From Bacillota bacterium (lineage in GTDB: Bacteria; Bacillota; Sulfobacillia; JAJZYS01; JAJYTV01): a DNA stretch of 64,000 nt. The notes beneath the pieces are model-generated. The model had not been told where the DNA came from and ran no database searches. It worked only from the letters and a program-made list of their open reading frames with translations. The stretch spans positions 144,329 to 208,328 of the forward strand of contig JAJYTE010000001.1 in NCBI GenBank assembly GCA_021793215.1, written 5' to 3'. A program made the position numbers and the translations under genes. This document shows, piece after piece, positions 9,700 to 19,980 of the stretch; position 1 is the stretch's first letter, and every line of letters starts with the position of its first letter.

Positions 9700-11136
9700 G
9701 TGGGACTGAGGACGCCAGAGGAGTACCGCGAGAGCCTTCGCGACGGGCGGCGGGTGATGTTCCGCGGCGAGTGGGTCGAAGACGTCACCCGCCATCCCGT
9801 CCTGGGCCATGCCGTCGACCACGCGGCGATCGACTACGCGATCGCCGAGGATCCCCGCTACCGGGATCTTTGCACGGCCGAGCAGGATGGAGAGGCCGTC
9901 AGCCGCTTCTACAAGCTGCCCAAGACGGCGGACGACCTCCTGTTGCGCATGCGCGCCATCGAGGCCGCCACGACCGAGGGGCGCACCGTCGTCACCCTGA
10001 TCCACGAGATCGGCACGGACGCGCTCTTCGCCCTCCTGCGCGTGGCGCACGCCTGCGACGCGGCGCGCGGCACGTCGTACCTGCCGCGGGTGCGCGCGCT
10101 CTACGCGCGCGCCAGCAAAGAGGACTGGGCGCTCGCCGTCGCCCAGACCGACACGAAGGGGGACCGCGGCAAGTCTCCCGCGGACCAGCCGGATCCCGAC
10201 CAGTACGTGCGGATCGTCGCGCGCCGCGAGGACGGGATCGTCGTGCGCGGCGTCAAGGTGCACACGTCGGTCTCGGTCAACGCGAACGCGCTGATCGTGC
10301 TGCCGACGCGGGCCATGCGCCCCGGTGAGGAGGACTACGCAGTCAGCTTCTGGCTTCCGATCGACACCGAGGGACTGCGCCTCGTCGCGAGCCCGTACCT
10401 CTCCTCGCCGCGCAGCGACGTCGAGCACCCGCTCAGCGCGGGCCACAAGATGGTCGAGACGTTCACATGGTTCGACGACGTGTTCGTGCCGTGGGAGCAG
10501 GTGTTCCAGGCCGGCGAGGTGGAGTTCGCCGGACCGCTCGCGCTAGGATTCGTGGACTTCCACCGCTTCACCGCCGTCTCGTACAAGTTGCCGCTGATCG
10601 ACCTCCTGGTGGGGTCCGCGAGTCTGATCGCGCAGCTGAACGGGATCGCGCGGGCGGGACACGTGCGCGACAAACTGGCCCGGCTCGCGATGTACGCCGC
10701 GACGGTTCGCAAGCTGCTCGAGGCGTCGGCGCTCACCGGCCAGCTCGCGGAGCCCGGCGTCTTCGTACCGGACACCCTGACGGTCAACACCGCGAAGTAC
10801 CACTTCGCGCACGGCTTCCATGAAGCGCTGCGCGACGTGCAGGACCTCGCCGGCGGGCTGCTCGTCACGGCACCCGCGTGGGGCGACTTCCGCGACGAGA
10901 CGATCGGGCCGGCGCTCCAGAAGTACCTGCGTGCGGCTGAGGGCAGCGCCGAGGACCGCATGCGCGTCCTCTACATGATCGCCGACCTGACGGTTTCGGA
11001 CCTTGCCGGGTACCACGCGGTGCTGGCGGTCCATGCCGAAGGCTCCCTGGAGGCGGAGAAGCTGGCCGCCTCCCGTCACTTCGACTTCCGCGCCGCGCAG
11101 GCGTTGGCGCGGCGCATGGCGGGCATCGACGGCTGA
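9700..11136 (+). CDS. 4-hydroxyphenylacetate 3-hydroxylase (HpaB)/4-hydroxybutyryl-CoA dehydratase (AbfD)-fold protein without the Fe-S cysteines
   Basis: TDTKGDRGKSPADQPDPDQYVRIVARREDGIVVRGVKVHTSVSVNANALIVLPTRAM; full-length family architecture. Confidence 0.8.
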   Translation: MGLRTPEEYRESLRDGRRVMFRGEWVEDVTRHPVLGHAVDHAAIDYAIAEDPRYRDLCTAEQDGEAVSRFYKLPKTADDLLLRMRAIEAATTEGRTVVTLIHEIGTDALFALLRVAHACDAARGTSYLPRVRALYARASKEDWALAVAQTDTKGDRGKSPADQPDPDQYVRIVARREDGIVVRGVKVHTSVSVNANALIVLPTRAMRPGEEDYAVSFWLPIDTEGLRLVASPYLSSPRSDVEHPLSAGHKMVETFTWFDDVFVPWEQVFQAGEVEFAGPLALGFVDFHRFTAVSYKLPLIDLLVGSASLIAQLNGIARAGHVRDKLARLAMYAATVRKLLEASALTGQLAEPGVFVPDTLTVNTAKYHFAHGFHEALRDVQDLAGGLLVTAPAWGDFRDETIGPALQKYLRAAEGSAEDRMRVLYMIADLTVSDLAGYHAVLAVHAEGSLEAEKLAASRHFDFRAAQALARRMAGIDG

Positions 11137-11150
11137 GGCTTCGAATCTTC

Positions 11151-12266
11151 GTGGGGGGAATCGCGTTGCAGAGCACCATCTTCGAGTACATGGGGAAGTA
11201 CGATTACGAGAACGTGTTCCTTTGCCAGGACAAGAGCGTCGGCCTGCGCGCGGTGATCGCGATCCACGACACAACCCTCGGCCCCGCGACCGGCGGCTGC
11301 CGGATGTGGACCTACGAGCACGAGGGCGCCGCGATCGAGGACGCGATGCGGCTCGCCCGCGGCATGACCTACAAGTACGCGGCAGCCGGCGTCAACCTCG
11401 GCGGCGGAAAGGTCGTCGTGATCGGCGACCCGCGCAAGGAGAAGACAGAAGCGCTCTTCCGCAGCCTGGGGCGCTTCATCAACCGGCTGGGCGGTCTCTA
11501 CATCACCGGCGAAGATGTGGGGACGACCCTGCGCGAGATGGAGTACATGCGCATGGAAACGCCCTACGTGATCACGCTGCCCGCGTCGTGGGGCGGCGCA
11601 GGGCCGATCTCCGGGGCGACCGCGCTGGGCGTCGTCGAGGCGATGCGCGCCGCGCTCGAGCAGGCGTTCGGCAGCGAGTCGCTCTCCGGACGCAAGGTCG
11701 CGGTGCAGGGCCTCGGCATGGTCGGCTACGAGGCGGTCCGCATCCTGCGCGAAGCGGGCGCCACCGTCTACGCGGGGGACATCGACCCGCAGAAGGTGAC
11801 CCGCGTCACGGTGGAGTTCGGCGCGATCCCGGTCGACGACCCGAACGCGATGCACGCGCTCGACGTCGACGTCTACTGCCCGTGCGCGCTCGGCGCGACG
11901 ATCAACGACCAGACGATCGGGGATCTGAGGTGCAAGGTGGTCGCCGGTTCGGCGAACAACCAGCTGCACGAGGAGCGGCACGGCGACATGCTGCAGGAGA
12001 AGGGGATCGTCTACGCGCCGGACTACGTCGCGAACGCGGGCGGGACGATCTACGACACTGATCGCCTTCTGCCGGGTGGCATGAACCACGACCGCGCGAT
12101 GGAGAACGTTCGGCGCATCCGCGAGACGACGCGCGAGGTGCTGCGCATCGCCCGCGAGGAGGGTATCCCGACCTACCGGGCGGCCGACCGCTACGCCGAA
12201 CGCCGCATCGCCGAGGTGGCCAAGTCCAAGGCCCTGCGCGCGTCGTCCGACGTGCGGATGGGCTGA
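11151..12266 (+). CDS. Glu/Leu/Phe/Val dehydrogenase (leucine dehydrogenase-like)
   Basis: IAIHDTTLGPATGGCRMWTYEHEGAAIEDAMRLARGMTYKYAAAGVNLGGGKVVV; NAD-binding VQGLGMVGYE. Confidence 0.9.
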   Translation: MGGIALQSTIFEYMGKYDYENVFLCQDKSVGLRAVIAIHDTTLGPATGGCRMWTYEHEGAAIEDAMRLARGMTYKYAAAGVNLGGGKVVVIGDPRKEKTEALFRSLGRFINRLGGLYITGEDVGTTLREMEYMRMETPYVITLPASWGGAGPISGATALGVVEAMRAALEQAFGSESLSGRKVAVQGLGMVGYEAVRILREAGATVYAGDIDPQKVTRVTVEFGAIPVDDPNAMHALDVDVYCPCALGATINDQTIGDLRCKVVAGSANNQLHEERHGDMLQEKGIVYAPDYVANAGGTIYDTDRLLPGGMNHDRAMENVRRIRETTREVLRIAREEGIPTYRAADRYAERRIAEVAKSKALRASSDVRMG

Positions 12267-12284
12267 GAGAACAGGGGGGCTTAG

Positions 12285-13049
12285 ATGCAGCGACTCAAGG
12301 ATCGCGTGGCCGTGGTGACCGGGTCGAGCACCGGAATCGGCAGGGCGATCGCCGAGCGCTTCGGTGCGGAGGGCGCGAAGGTCGTCGTGAACTCGCGCCA
12401 CGAGCAGCGGGCGGAGGAGGCCGCCGCCGCGCTGCGCGCGGCGGGCGTAAAGGCCGTCGGCGTCGCGGCGGACGTCTCGCGTCCAGAGGACGCGCAGCGC
12501 CTCGCCGAGACGGCGGTCAGGGAGTTCGGCGGACTCGACATCTGGGTGAACAACGCGGGGATCAACGCGATCGGCCCGTCGCTGGAACTCGAGTTCCGCG
12601 ACTTCCTTCGGGTGCTTGAGGTGAACCTCGCCGGATGCTTCGCGGGATCGCAGGCCGCGGGCCGCGTGATGGTTCCGAACGGCCACGGCGTCATCCTGCA
12701 GATCGGATCCATCTTCGGCGAGGTCGGCATGCCGATGCGGGCGGCCTACTGCTCCGCGAAGCACGGACTTCTGGGCCTGACGAAGGTGCTCTCGAACGAG
12801 TGGGCGCGCAGCGGCGTGCGCGTCGTCTGCCTGGACCCCGCCTACATCCGCACTGACCTCGACGTGCAGGACCAGGCGGCCGGCAGCTACGACGACGCCG
12901 ACATCATGCGACGCACGCCGATGGGCAGGTACGGCACAGTGGAAGAGGTCGCCGCCGTTGCGCTCTTCCTCTGCTCCGACGACGCGGCGTACGTGAGCGG
13001 AAGCCGCGTCACAGTGGACGGAGGATGGATGGGGTACGGCGGCTGGTAG
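12285..13049 (+). CDS. SDR-family oxidoreductase
   Basis: VAVVTGSSTGIGRAIAERFGAEGAKVVVNSR; YCSAKHGLLGLTK; NNAG. Confidence 0.9.
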   Translation: MQRLKDRVAVVTGSSTGIGRAIAERFGAEGAKVVVNSRHEQRAEEAAAALRAAGVKAVGVAADVSRPEDAQRLAETAVREFGGLDIWVNNAGINAIGPSLELEFRDFLRVLEVNLAGCFAGSQAAGRVMVPNGHGVILQIGSIFGEVGMPMRAAYCSAKHGLLGLTKVLSNEWARSGVRVVCLDPAYIRTDLDVQDQAAGSYDDADIMRRTPMGRYGTVEEVAAVALFLCSDDAAYVSGSRVTVDGGWMGYGGW

Positions 13050-13298
13050 GCGTCGACAATGTACCACCGTACATCTAGGAGGAGAAAGCGCTCGCGTCGA
13101 GAATCAGGTAAAGCGCCTTAAGTAGACCATGGTAGGCCAACGCGCGGCAGCCTGGGACGCTCGTCCCTTTCGCGTTGGCATTCGGTCCAAGGGAGGTGGC
13201 GGGCGCGGCAGCCGGCGGCGGCTGCGTGTGCGGTGGATTCGTTCACATCATCATCATTCCGGCATCATGCTCCAGGAAGCGAAGGGGGTTGGATACGC

Positions 13299-14480
13299 TT
13301 GCAGACGAAACGCCTCGCGGCTCTGGTCGCCACCGCGGCGACAGCGTCCCTGCTGCTGGCCGCGTGCGGTGGCTCTACCTCGACATCGTCGAGCGCCAGC
13401 CAGCCGATCGCAATCGGCGTGCCTGTTCCGCTGTCTGGGCCCTACGCCAGCGCGGGTCAGGACATCGTGAACGGCGCGAAGCTCGCTGCCGCGAAGATCA
13501 ACAAGGCCGGCGGTGTGCTCGGTCGCAAGATCGAGATCGTTCCGGCCGACGACCAGTGCGACCCGCAGGTCGGTGCCCAGGCCGCGCAGAAGCTCGTCTC
13601 GCAGAACGTCGTCGGAATCGCCGGCGGCTACTGCTCGGGCGCCTCGCTACCTGAGTCGACCGTCTTCCACTCCCAGGGCGACCTGCCATTCGTGATGGAC
13701 GCGTCGACGAACCCCCAGCTCACCGAGCAGGGCTTCAACGACATCTTCCGGACGATTGGCCGTGACGACGAGCAGGGTCCCTTCGCGGCGAACTTCATCG
13801 CGAACTACCTGCACGCCAAGAAGGTCGTCGTGATGGACGACAACACGACCTATGCCGCAGGGCTCGCGGCCAACACCATCAGCGCACTGAAGTCGCAGTA
13901 CGGTATCACGGCGGACCACGAGGTGATCACCGCCGGGCAGAGCGACTACTCCTCGGTGCTGACGAAGATCGGGCAGATGCACCCTGACGTGCTCTACTAC
14001 ACCGGCTACTTCACCGAAGCGGGCCTCCTGTTGAAGCAAGCCCGCGCGCAGGGCCTCAAGTTCACGATGATGGGCGGAGACGCGACGAACGACCCGACGG
14101 TCCTCTCAACCGCCGGAGCCGCGGCAAACGGCTTCATCATCACGACGTCGCCGCTCGCGCAGTTCCTCGGCACCGCGAGCAACTACGTCTCGCAGTACCA
14201 GGCGGCCTACAACAAGGCGCCGGGCCCCTACTCGGTCTACGAGTACGACGCCGTCTCGGTCCTCGCGAGCGCGATCAAGAGCGCCGGCTCGACGAACGCG
14301 AAGAAGATCGACGCCGCGCTGCACCAGGTCAAGGACTACAAGGGGCTCACGGGTACCTTCAGCTTCAACAAGATCGGTGACCGCGTGCCGGCCGCCTACA
14401 TCACGATCATCGTGAAGAATGGCCAGTTCACGGCCTACCAGGAACTCAACAGCTCGGGCCAGTGGGTGCCGGTTCCCTAG
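13299..14480 (+). CDS. Branched-chain amino acid-type ABC transporter substrate-binding lipoprotein (LivJ-like)
   Basis: Lipobox LLLAACGGS; PIAIGVPVPLSGPYASAGQDIVNGAKLAAAKIN; TTG start after a gaaggggg-type RBS. Confidence 0.88.
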   Translation: MQTKRLAALVATAATASLLLAACGGSTSTSSSASQPIAIGVPVPLSGPYASAGQDIVNGAKLAAAKINKAGGVLGRKIEIVPADDQCDPQVGAQAAQKLVSQNVVGIAGGYCSGASLPESTVFHSQGDLPFVMDASTNPQLTEQGFNDIFRTIGRDDEQGPFAANFIANYLHAKKVVVMDDNTTYAAGLAANTISALKSQYGITADHEVITAGQSDYSSVLTKIGQMHPDVLYYTGYFTEAGLLLKQARAQGLKFTMMGGDATNDPTVLSTAGAAANGFIITTSPLAQFLGTASNYVSQYQAAYNKAPGPYSVYEYDAVSVLASAIKSAGSTNAKKIDAALHQVKDYKGLTGTFSFNKIGDRVPAAYITIIVKNGQFTAYQELNSSGQWVPVP

Positions 14481-14597
14481 GAACGCACCGCTCGCCTTCG
14501 CATGCGCCGCGCGGCGGCGGCAGAGTGCCGCCGCCGCCTGCGTTCCTCAGCGCCACCTGCAGTGCCGGAGGGGGGGACGAAGCCTACGAGCGTATTT

Positions 14598-15488
14598 TTG
14601 CAGTACTTGATCAACGGGCTGACGATTGGATCGTTCTACGCGCTGGTCGCGTTGGGCTACACGATGATCTACGGCATCATCCGGCTGATCAACTTCGCCC
14701 ACGGAGATCTCTTCATGGTCGGCGCGTTCATGGGCTGGACCGTGCTCGGTGTGTTCTCCGCAACCCACGCACCGGTGGCGGTCGTGTTGATGATCTCGCT
14801 GCTGGTCGCGATGGCGGTCGTGGGTCTTCTGGCGGTCGGCATGGACCGGATCGCGTACCAGCCGCTGCTTCGCGCATCGCGCCTCTCGATCCTGATCACC
14901 GCGCTGGGCGTCTCGCTCGCGCTCGAGAATGGAGCCCTGATCCTGTTCGGCGCCGGCTTCGACACCTACCCTACCAACCTTCTACCGACCACCACCTTCC
15001 TGCTCGGCGGCGCCACGGTGAGCTGGGTCCAGGTCGGCATGTTCACCCTGAGCCTCCTGCTGATGCTCCTCCTCTACCTTTTCGTTCAGCACACGGCCGT
15101 CGGCACGGCGATGCGCGCGCTCTCGTTCGACCAGGACGCGGCGCGGCTGATGGGCGTGAATGTCGAGGGCGTGATCATGATCACGTTCCTGCTCGGCGGC
15201 GTCCTCGCCGCCGCATCGGGCGTGATGATGGGTCTCTACTACACGCAGATCAACTTCCTGATGGGCTTCCTGATGGGCCTGAGGGCATTCACCGCGGCCG
15301 TGCTCGGAGGGATCGGCAACATCCCGGGCGCGATGGTCGGCGGCCTCCTGATCGGAGTGCTGCAGTCGTTCGCCGCGGGCTACATCTCCTCGCAGTGGCA
15401 GGATGTGATCGTGTTCGCCGTATTGATCCTGGTGCTGGTCGTGAAGCCGACAGGCATCTTCGGCGAGCGCGTCGTCGAGAGGATGTGA
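14598..15488 (+). CDS. livH: LivH-family ABC transporter permease
   Basis: LQYLINGLTIGSFYALVALGYTMIYGIIRLINFAHGDLFMVGAF; start uncertain (ORF opens at 14502). Confidence 0.88.
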   Translation: MQYLINGLTIGSFYALVALGYTMIYGIIRLINFAHGDLFMVGAFMGWTVLGVFSATHAPVAVVLMISLLVAMAVVGLLAVGMDRIAYQPLLRASRLSILITALGVSLALENGALILFGAGFDTYPTNLLPTTTFLLGGATVSWVQVGMFTLSLLLMLLLYLFVQHTAVGTAMRALSFDQDAARLMGVNVEGVIMITFLLGGVLAAASGVMMGLYYTQINFLMGFLMGLRAFTAAVLGGIGNIPGAMVGGLLIGVLQSFAAGYISSQWQDVIVFAVLILVLVVKPTGIFGERVVERM

Positions 15489-15492
15489 TGGC

Positions 15493-17300
15493 ATGACGTC
15501 ACACCTCTCCGCGTCCCGCCCCCTGCTCCTTCGCTGGGGCCCACTGCTCGCGCTCGTCATCGCCCTCGGGTTTCCGCTCGGCGCACCGAACGCCTACTGG
15601 GTAGACGTCGGCATCGGCATCCTGACGTTCGGCATGCTGGGCCTCGGGCTCAACCTCGTCGTGGGGTACGCGGGACTCCTCGACCTTGGCTACGCAGCCT
15701 TCTACGCGATCGGCGCGTACACGACGGCGATCCTCTCCACCGCGGCGCACCTCTCCTTCTGGGAGACGCTGCCGTTCGCGATCGCCTTCTCCGCGATTGC
15801 CGGCGTGATCGTCGGCTACCCGACCCTGCGGCTGCGCAGCGACTACCTCGCGATCGTCACCCTCGGCTTCGGAGAGATCGTGCGGATCACCGCGACCAAC
15901 CTCGGCTTCACCGGAGGTCCGAACGGCATCTACGGCATCCCACCCGCGAGCATCTTCGGTTACCAGTTCGTCACCGAGAACTCCCAGTACTACCTCGCGC
16001 TCGCGTTCCTGCTGGTGGTGCTGTTCTTCACGCGCCACCTGGCCCGCTCTCGCCTCGGCCGCGCCTGGCTGAGCCTGCGCGAGGACGAGTCGGCGTCGGA
16101 GGCCGTGGGCGTGCCATCCGTGCGCGTGAAACTCTGGGCGTACGTCTTCGGCGCCATCTTCGGCGGCTTCGCCGGCGCGTTCTTCGCGGCGCGCCTCTCC
16201 GCGATCTCGCCGGACAGCTTCACCTACACGCAGTCGGTGAACATCCTGATCGTCGTCGTGCTCGGCGGCATGGCCAGCTTCCCGGGCGTCCTGCTCGGGG
16301 CGGGCGTCGTCGTGGGTCTGCCGGAGATCCTGCGCTTCATCTCCAACTGGCGCCTCTTCGTCTTCGCGCTCGGCCTGATCGCGCTGATGCTCCTGCGCCC
16401 GCAGGGCCTCTGGCCCGCGGCCTCGCGCGCCCACGATCCCTTCCGGAACCTCGGGCCGCCCGGTGATGACGAGGACGGCCTCGCGCGCACGCGCGCGCCA
16501 GCCGACCCGAACGCGCCTGCCCTCGAGGTGGAGGGGCTGCGGCGGCGCTTCGGCGGCGTCCTGGCCGTCGACGACGTGTCGTTCCGGGTGGACAGGGGCC
16601 AGATCGTCAGCATCATCGGCCCGAACGGCGCCGGCAAGACGACGGTCTTCAACTGCATCACGGGCGTTACGCGTCCCGACGCCGGCAAGGTGGAGCTCGG
16701 TGGGCGGTCGGTGCGCGGCATGCAGCCGCACGACATCGTCGGCGCGGGCCTCGCGCGCACCTTCCAGGGCATCCGGCTGTTCAAGGCGCTGCCGGCGTTC
16801 GAGAACGTCCTCGTGGGCATGTACACGCGCCAGCGCGCAGGCATCCTGGGCTCGTTGCTGCATACGCGCAGCGAGCGGCGCGAGGAGCGCGAGAGCCTTC
16901 GCCGCACGCGCGCATGGCTGAGCTTCGTCGGGCTCGAGGAGATCGCCGGCGTGAAGGCGTCCGAGCTCGCGTACGGCGACCAGCGCCGCCTGGAGATCGC
17001 GCGGGCGCTCGCGTCCGAACCGGACGTGCTGCTGCTCGACGAGCCCGCCGCCGGCATGAACCCGAGCGAGAAGCGGGACCTGATGGGGCTGGTGCGTCGC
17101 ATCCGGGGGCTCGGCGTCACGGTCGTGCTGATCGACCACGACATGAACCTCGTGATGGGCGTTTCCGACCGCGTCGTGGTGATCGACCGCGGACGCAAGA
17201 TCGCTGAGGGCACCCCGGAGGAGATCCAGCACAACCAGCAAGTGGTCGACGCCTACCTCGGGAGCGACGGCGGCGACGTGGACGACGAGGCGGTGAACAC

Positions 17301-17313
<13 letters not shown>
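15493..17313 (+). CDS. LivM permease - LivG ATPase fusion protein
   Basis: One 606-aa ORF: LivM-like membrane domain (GLNLVVGYAGLLDLGYAAFYAIGAY) followed by an ABC ATPase (IIGPNGAGKTTVFNCITG..ELAYGDQRRLEIARALASEPDVLLLDEPAAGMNPSE). Confidence 0.9.
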
Positions 17314-18056
<743 letters not shown>

Positions 18057-18071
18057 GAGAGAGCGATACGC

Positions 18072-19043
18072 ATGGGAAACTTCAAGTCCGAGGCCGCGGC
18101 GCTGCCTGTTCTGTACGGAGACACCCCGACCCTGTTCGGCAAGCCCTTCGTGCGCGCGCAGGACCTTCTCGGCCAGGCGGACGTCGCAGTCTCCGGCGTC
18201 CCCTGGGAGGGGACGATCACTTGGGGTTCTTGGTCTGGATGCGAACTCGCGCCGCGGACGATCCGCCAGGCGTCCGCCCGCTACACCGGCTTCCTGCCGG
18301 AGTACGGCGTCGACGCCTTCGACCACCTGCGGCTCGTCGACACCGGCGATGTCGCCTTGGACATGCAGGACCGCGAGCAGAGCTTCGCCGCGATCGAGGA
18401 GCGCATCACGCGGATCGCCGAGGCGGGTGTGTTCCCGGCGACCTACGGCGGTGACCATTCTATCTCCTACCCGATCATCAAGGCGCTCAGCGAGCAGCGG
18501 CAGGGGAAGCTCGGCGTCGTGCACTTCGACGCCCACTACGACAACAAGGACGAGTACGACGGGGACCGCTACGCGCGCTGCTGCCCCTTCCGGCGGGTGG
18601 CCGAGCTGCCGAAGGTGAGGACCCGCAGCATGGTCCACCTCGGCATCCGCGGACCGCGCAACATGAAGGAGCAGCAGGAGTACGCCGAGTCGATCGGCGC
18701 CACGACGCTGAGCATCAACGACGTGCGCCAGCGCGGCATCGACGCCGTGACCGAGGAGGCGCACCGCATCGCGAGCGAGGGTACGACCGGCGTCTACGTG
18801 ACGGTCTGCAGCGACGTGCTGGAGGCCGCCTTCAACCCCGGCGGCCCGGCGGACCCCAATGGGCTGACGTCCTACGAGCTGTACCGCGGCCTCCACTACC
18901 TTGGCCAGCAGCCCAACGTGGTCGGCTTCGACCTCGTCGAGGTCTACCCGCCGAACGACCCGAACGGCGTCTCGTCCCACACGGCCGTCTGGGCGCTCCT
19001 GCACCTGCTCGTCGGGATGGCGCAGCGCAAGGGCACGCGGTGA
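18072..19043 (+). CDS. Ureohydrolase (arginase/agmatinase) superfamily protein with substituted metal site
   Basis: YGGDHSISYPII and VVHFDAHYDNKDEYDGDRYARCCPFRR conserved framework; VTVCSDVLEAAFNPG replaces the usual (S)xDxDxxDPAxxPG. Confidence 0.85.
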   Translation: MGNFKSEAAALPVLYGDTPTLFGKPFVRAQDLLGQADVAVSGVPWEGTITWGSWSGCELAPRTIRQASARYTGFLPEYGVDAFDHLRLVDTGDVALDMQDREQSFAAIEERITRIAEAGVFPATYGGDHSISYPIIKALSEQRQGKLGVVHFDAHYDNKDEYDGDRYARCCPFRRVAELPKVRTRSMVHLGIRGPRNMKEQQEYAESIGATTLSINDVRQRGIDAVTEEAHRIASEGTTGVYVTVCSDVLEAAFNPGGPADPNGLTSYELYRGLHYLGQQPNVVGFDLVEVYPPNDPNGVSSHTAVWALLHLLVGMAQRKGTR

Positions 19044-19975
19044 ACTACCTCGGCGCGGCGGAGTTGAGACATGCTCTGCCGCCGCGCCGCGCGCGCGACG
19101 CGATCGCCCGGGCCTTCGCGGAGATCGCGAACGGCAGCCTCGAGGGACCGGTACGCAGCTCCTTCGACATCGCGGAGGGGGCGTCGCTCCTAATGCCCGC
19201 CGCCTCTCGCGAGCACCTCGGGCTGAAGGTGCTGCACCTGCGCGCGCAAAACCCGGCGCGGGATTTGCCCGCGGTCATCGGTGACTTCCTGCTCTACGAT
19301 CGCGGTACCGGGGAACTTCTCGCGGTACTCGACGGCGTGGAGCTGACAGGCATCCGCACGGCGGCGCTCGCGGGCCATGCGAGCGCCCTGCTCGCGCCCG
19401 CGCCGACGGAGGTCGGCGCCATCCTCGGCGCGGGGTTTCAAGGCTACTACCAGGCGCTCGCCCTGTGCGAGGCGGTTCCCGTCCGGCTGCTGCGCGTCTG
19501 GAACCGCACGCGCGCTCGGGCAGAGCAGCTCGCCGCGCGGCTGCGGGAGGAACTGCAAGGCGTTGCGATCGAAGTCTCCGACAGCCCGCGCCACGCCGTG
19601 GAAGGCGCCCAGGCGGCGACCCTCGCGACCGCAGCGGCAGGCCCGCTGCTGCGGGCCACGGACGTCCAGGCGCCGATCCACCTGAACGCGATGGGCGCCT
19701 ACCGCCCGGACATGGCGGAACTCGCGCCAGACCTCCTCTCCCGCGCGACGCAGGTCGTGGTCGACGATCTCTCCGCGGCGCTCGCGGAGGCCGGAGACAT
19801 CCTGCAGGCGGCGGCGGCAGGGGTCATTCGCCTGGACGGCATCCAGACGCTCGCGCAGGCACGGCGCAGGCGCAGCGGCATCACCGTGTTCAAGAGCGTC
19901 GGCGCGGCAGTCTTCGACCTTGCCGTCGCGGAGGCTGCGCTCGAGGCGCAGGGACAGAGCGGGCAGCGGAGGTGA
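19040..19975 (+). CDS. Ornithine cyclodeaminase/mu-crystallin family (ketimine reductase or amino acid dehydrogenase type)
   Basis: LGLKVLHLRAQNP; ILGAGFQGYYQALAL; INAMGSYRPDM-like LNAMGAYRPDMAEL. Confidence 0.85.
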   Translation: MNYLGAAELRHALPPRRARDAIARAFAEIANGSLEGPVRSSFDIAEGASLLMPAASREHLGLKVLHLRAQNPARDLPAVIGDFLLYDRGTGELLAVLDGVELTGIRTAALAGHASALLAPAPTEVGAILGAGFQGYYQALALCEAVPVRLLRVWNRTRARAEQLAARLREELQGVAIEVSDSPRHAVEGAQAATLATAAAGPLLRATDVQAPIHLNAMGAYRPDMAELAPDLLSRATQVVVDDLSAALAEAGDILQAAAAGVIRLDGIQTLAQARRRRSGITVFKSVGAAVFDLAVAEAALEAQGQSGQRR

Positions 19976-19980
19976 CGCGG

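Noticed and set aside
11076-13067. 663-aa antisense ORF opposite leucine dehydrogenase and SDR
   Set aside because: Same compositional artefact; both sense genes carry clear family motifs.
15499-17241. 580-aa antisense ORF opposite the LivM-LivG fusion
   Set aside because: Arg/Asp/Glu/His-rich low-complexity translation with no family motif; the opposite strand encodes unambiguous transporter domains. Typical GC-skew antisense ORF.
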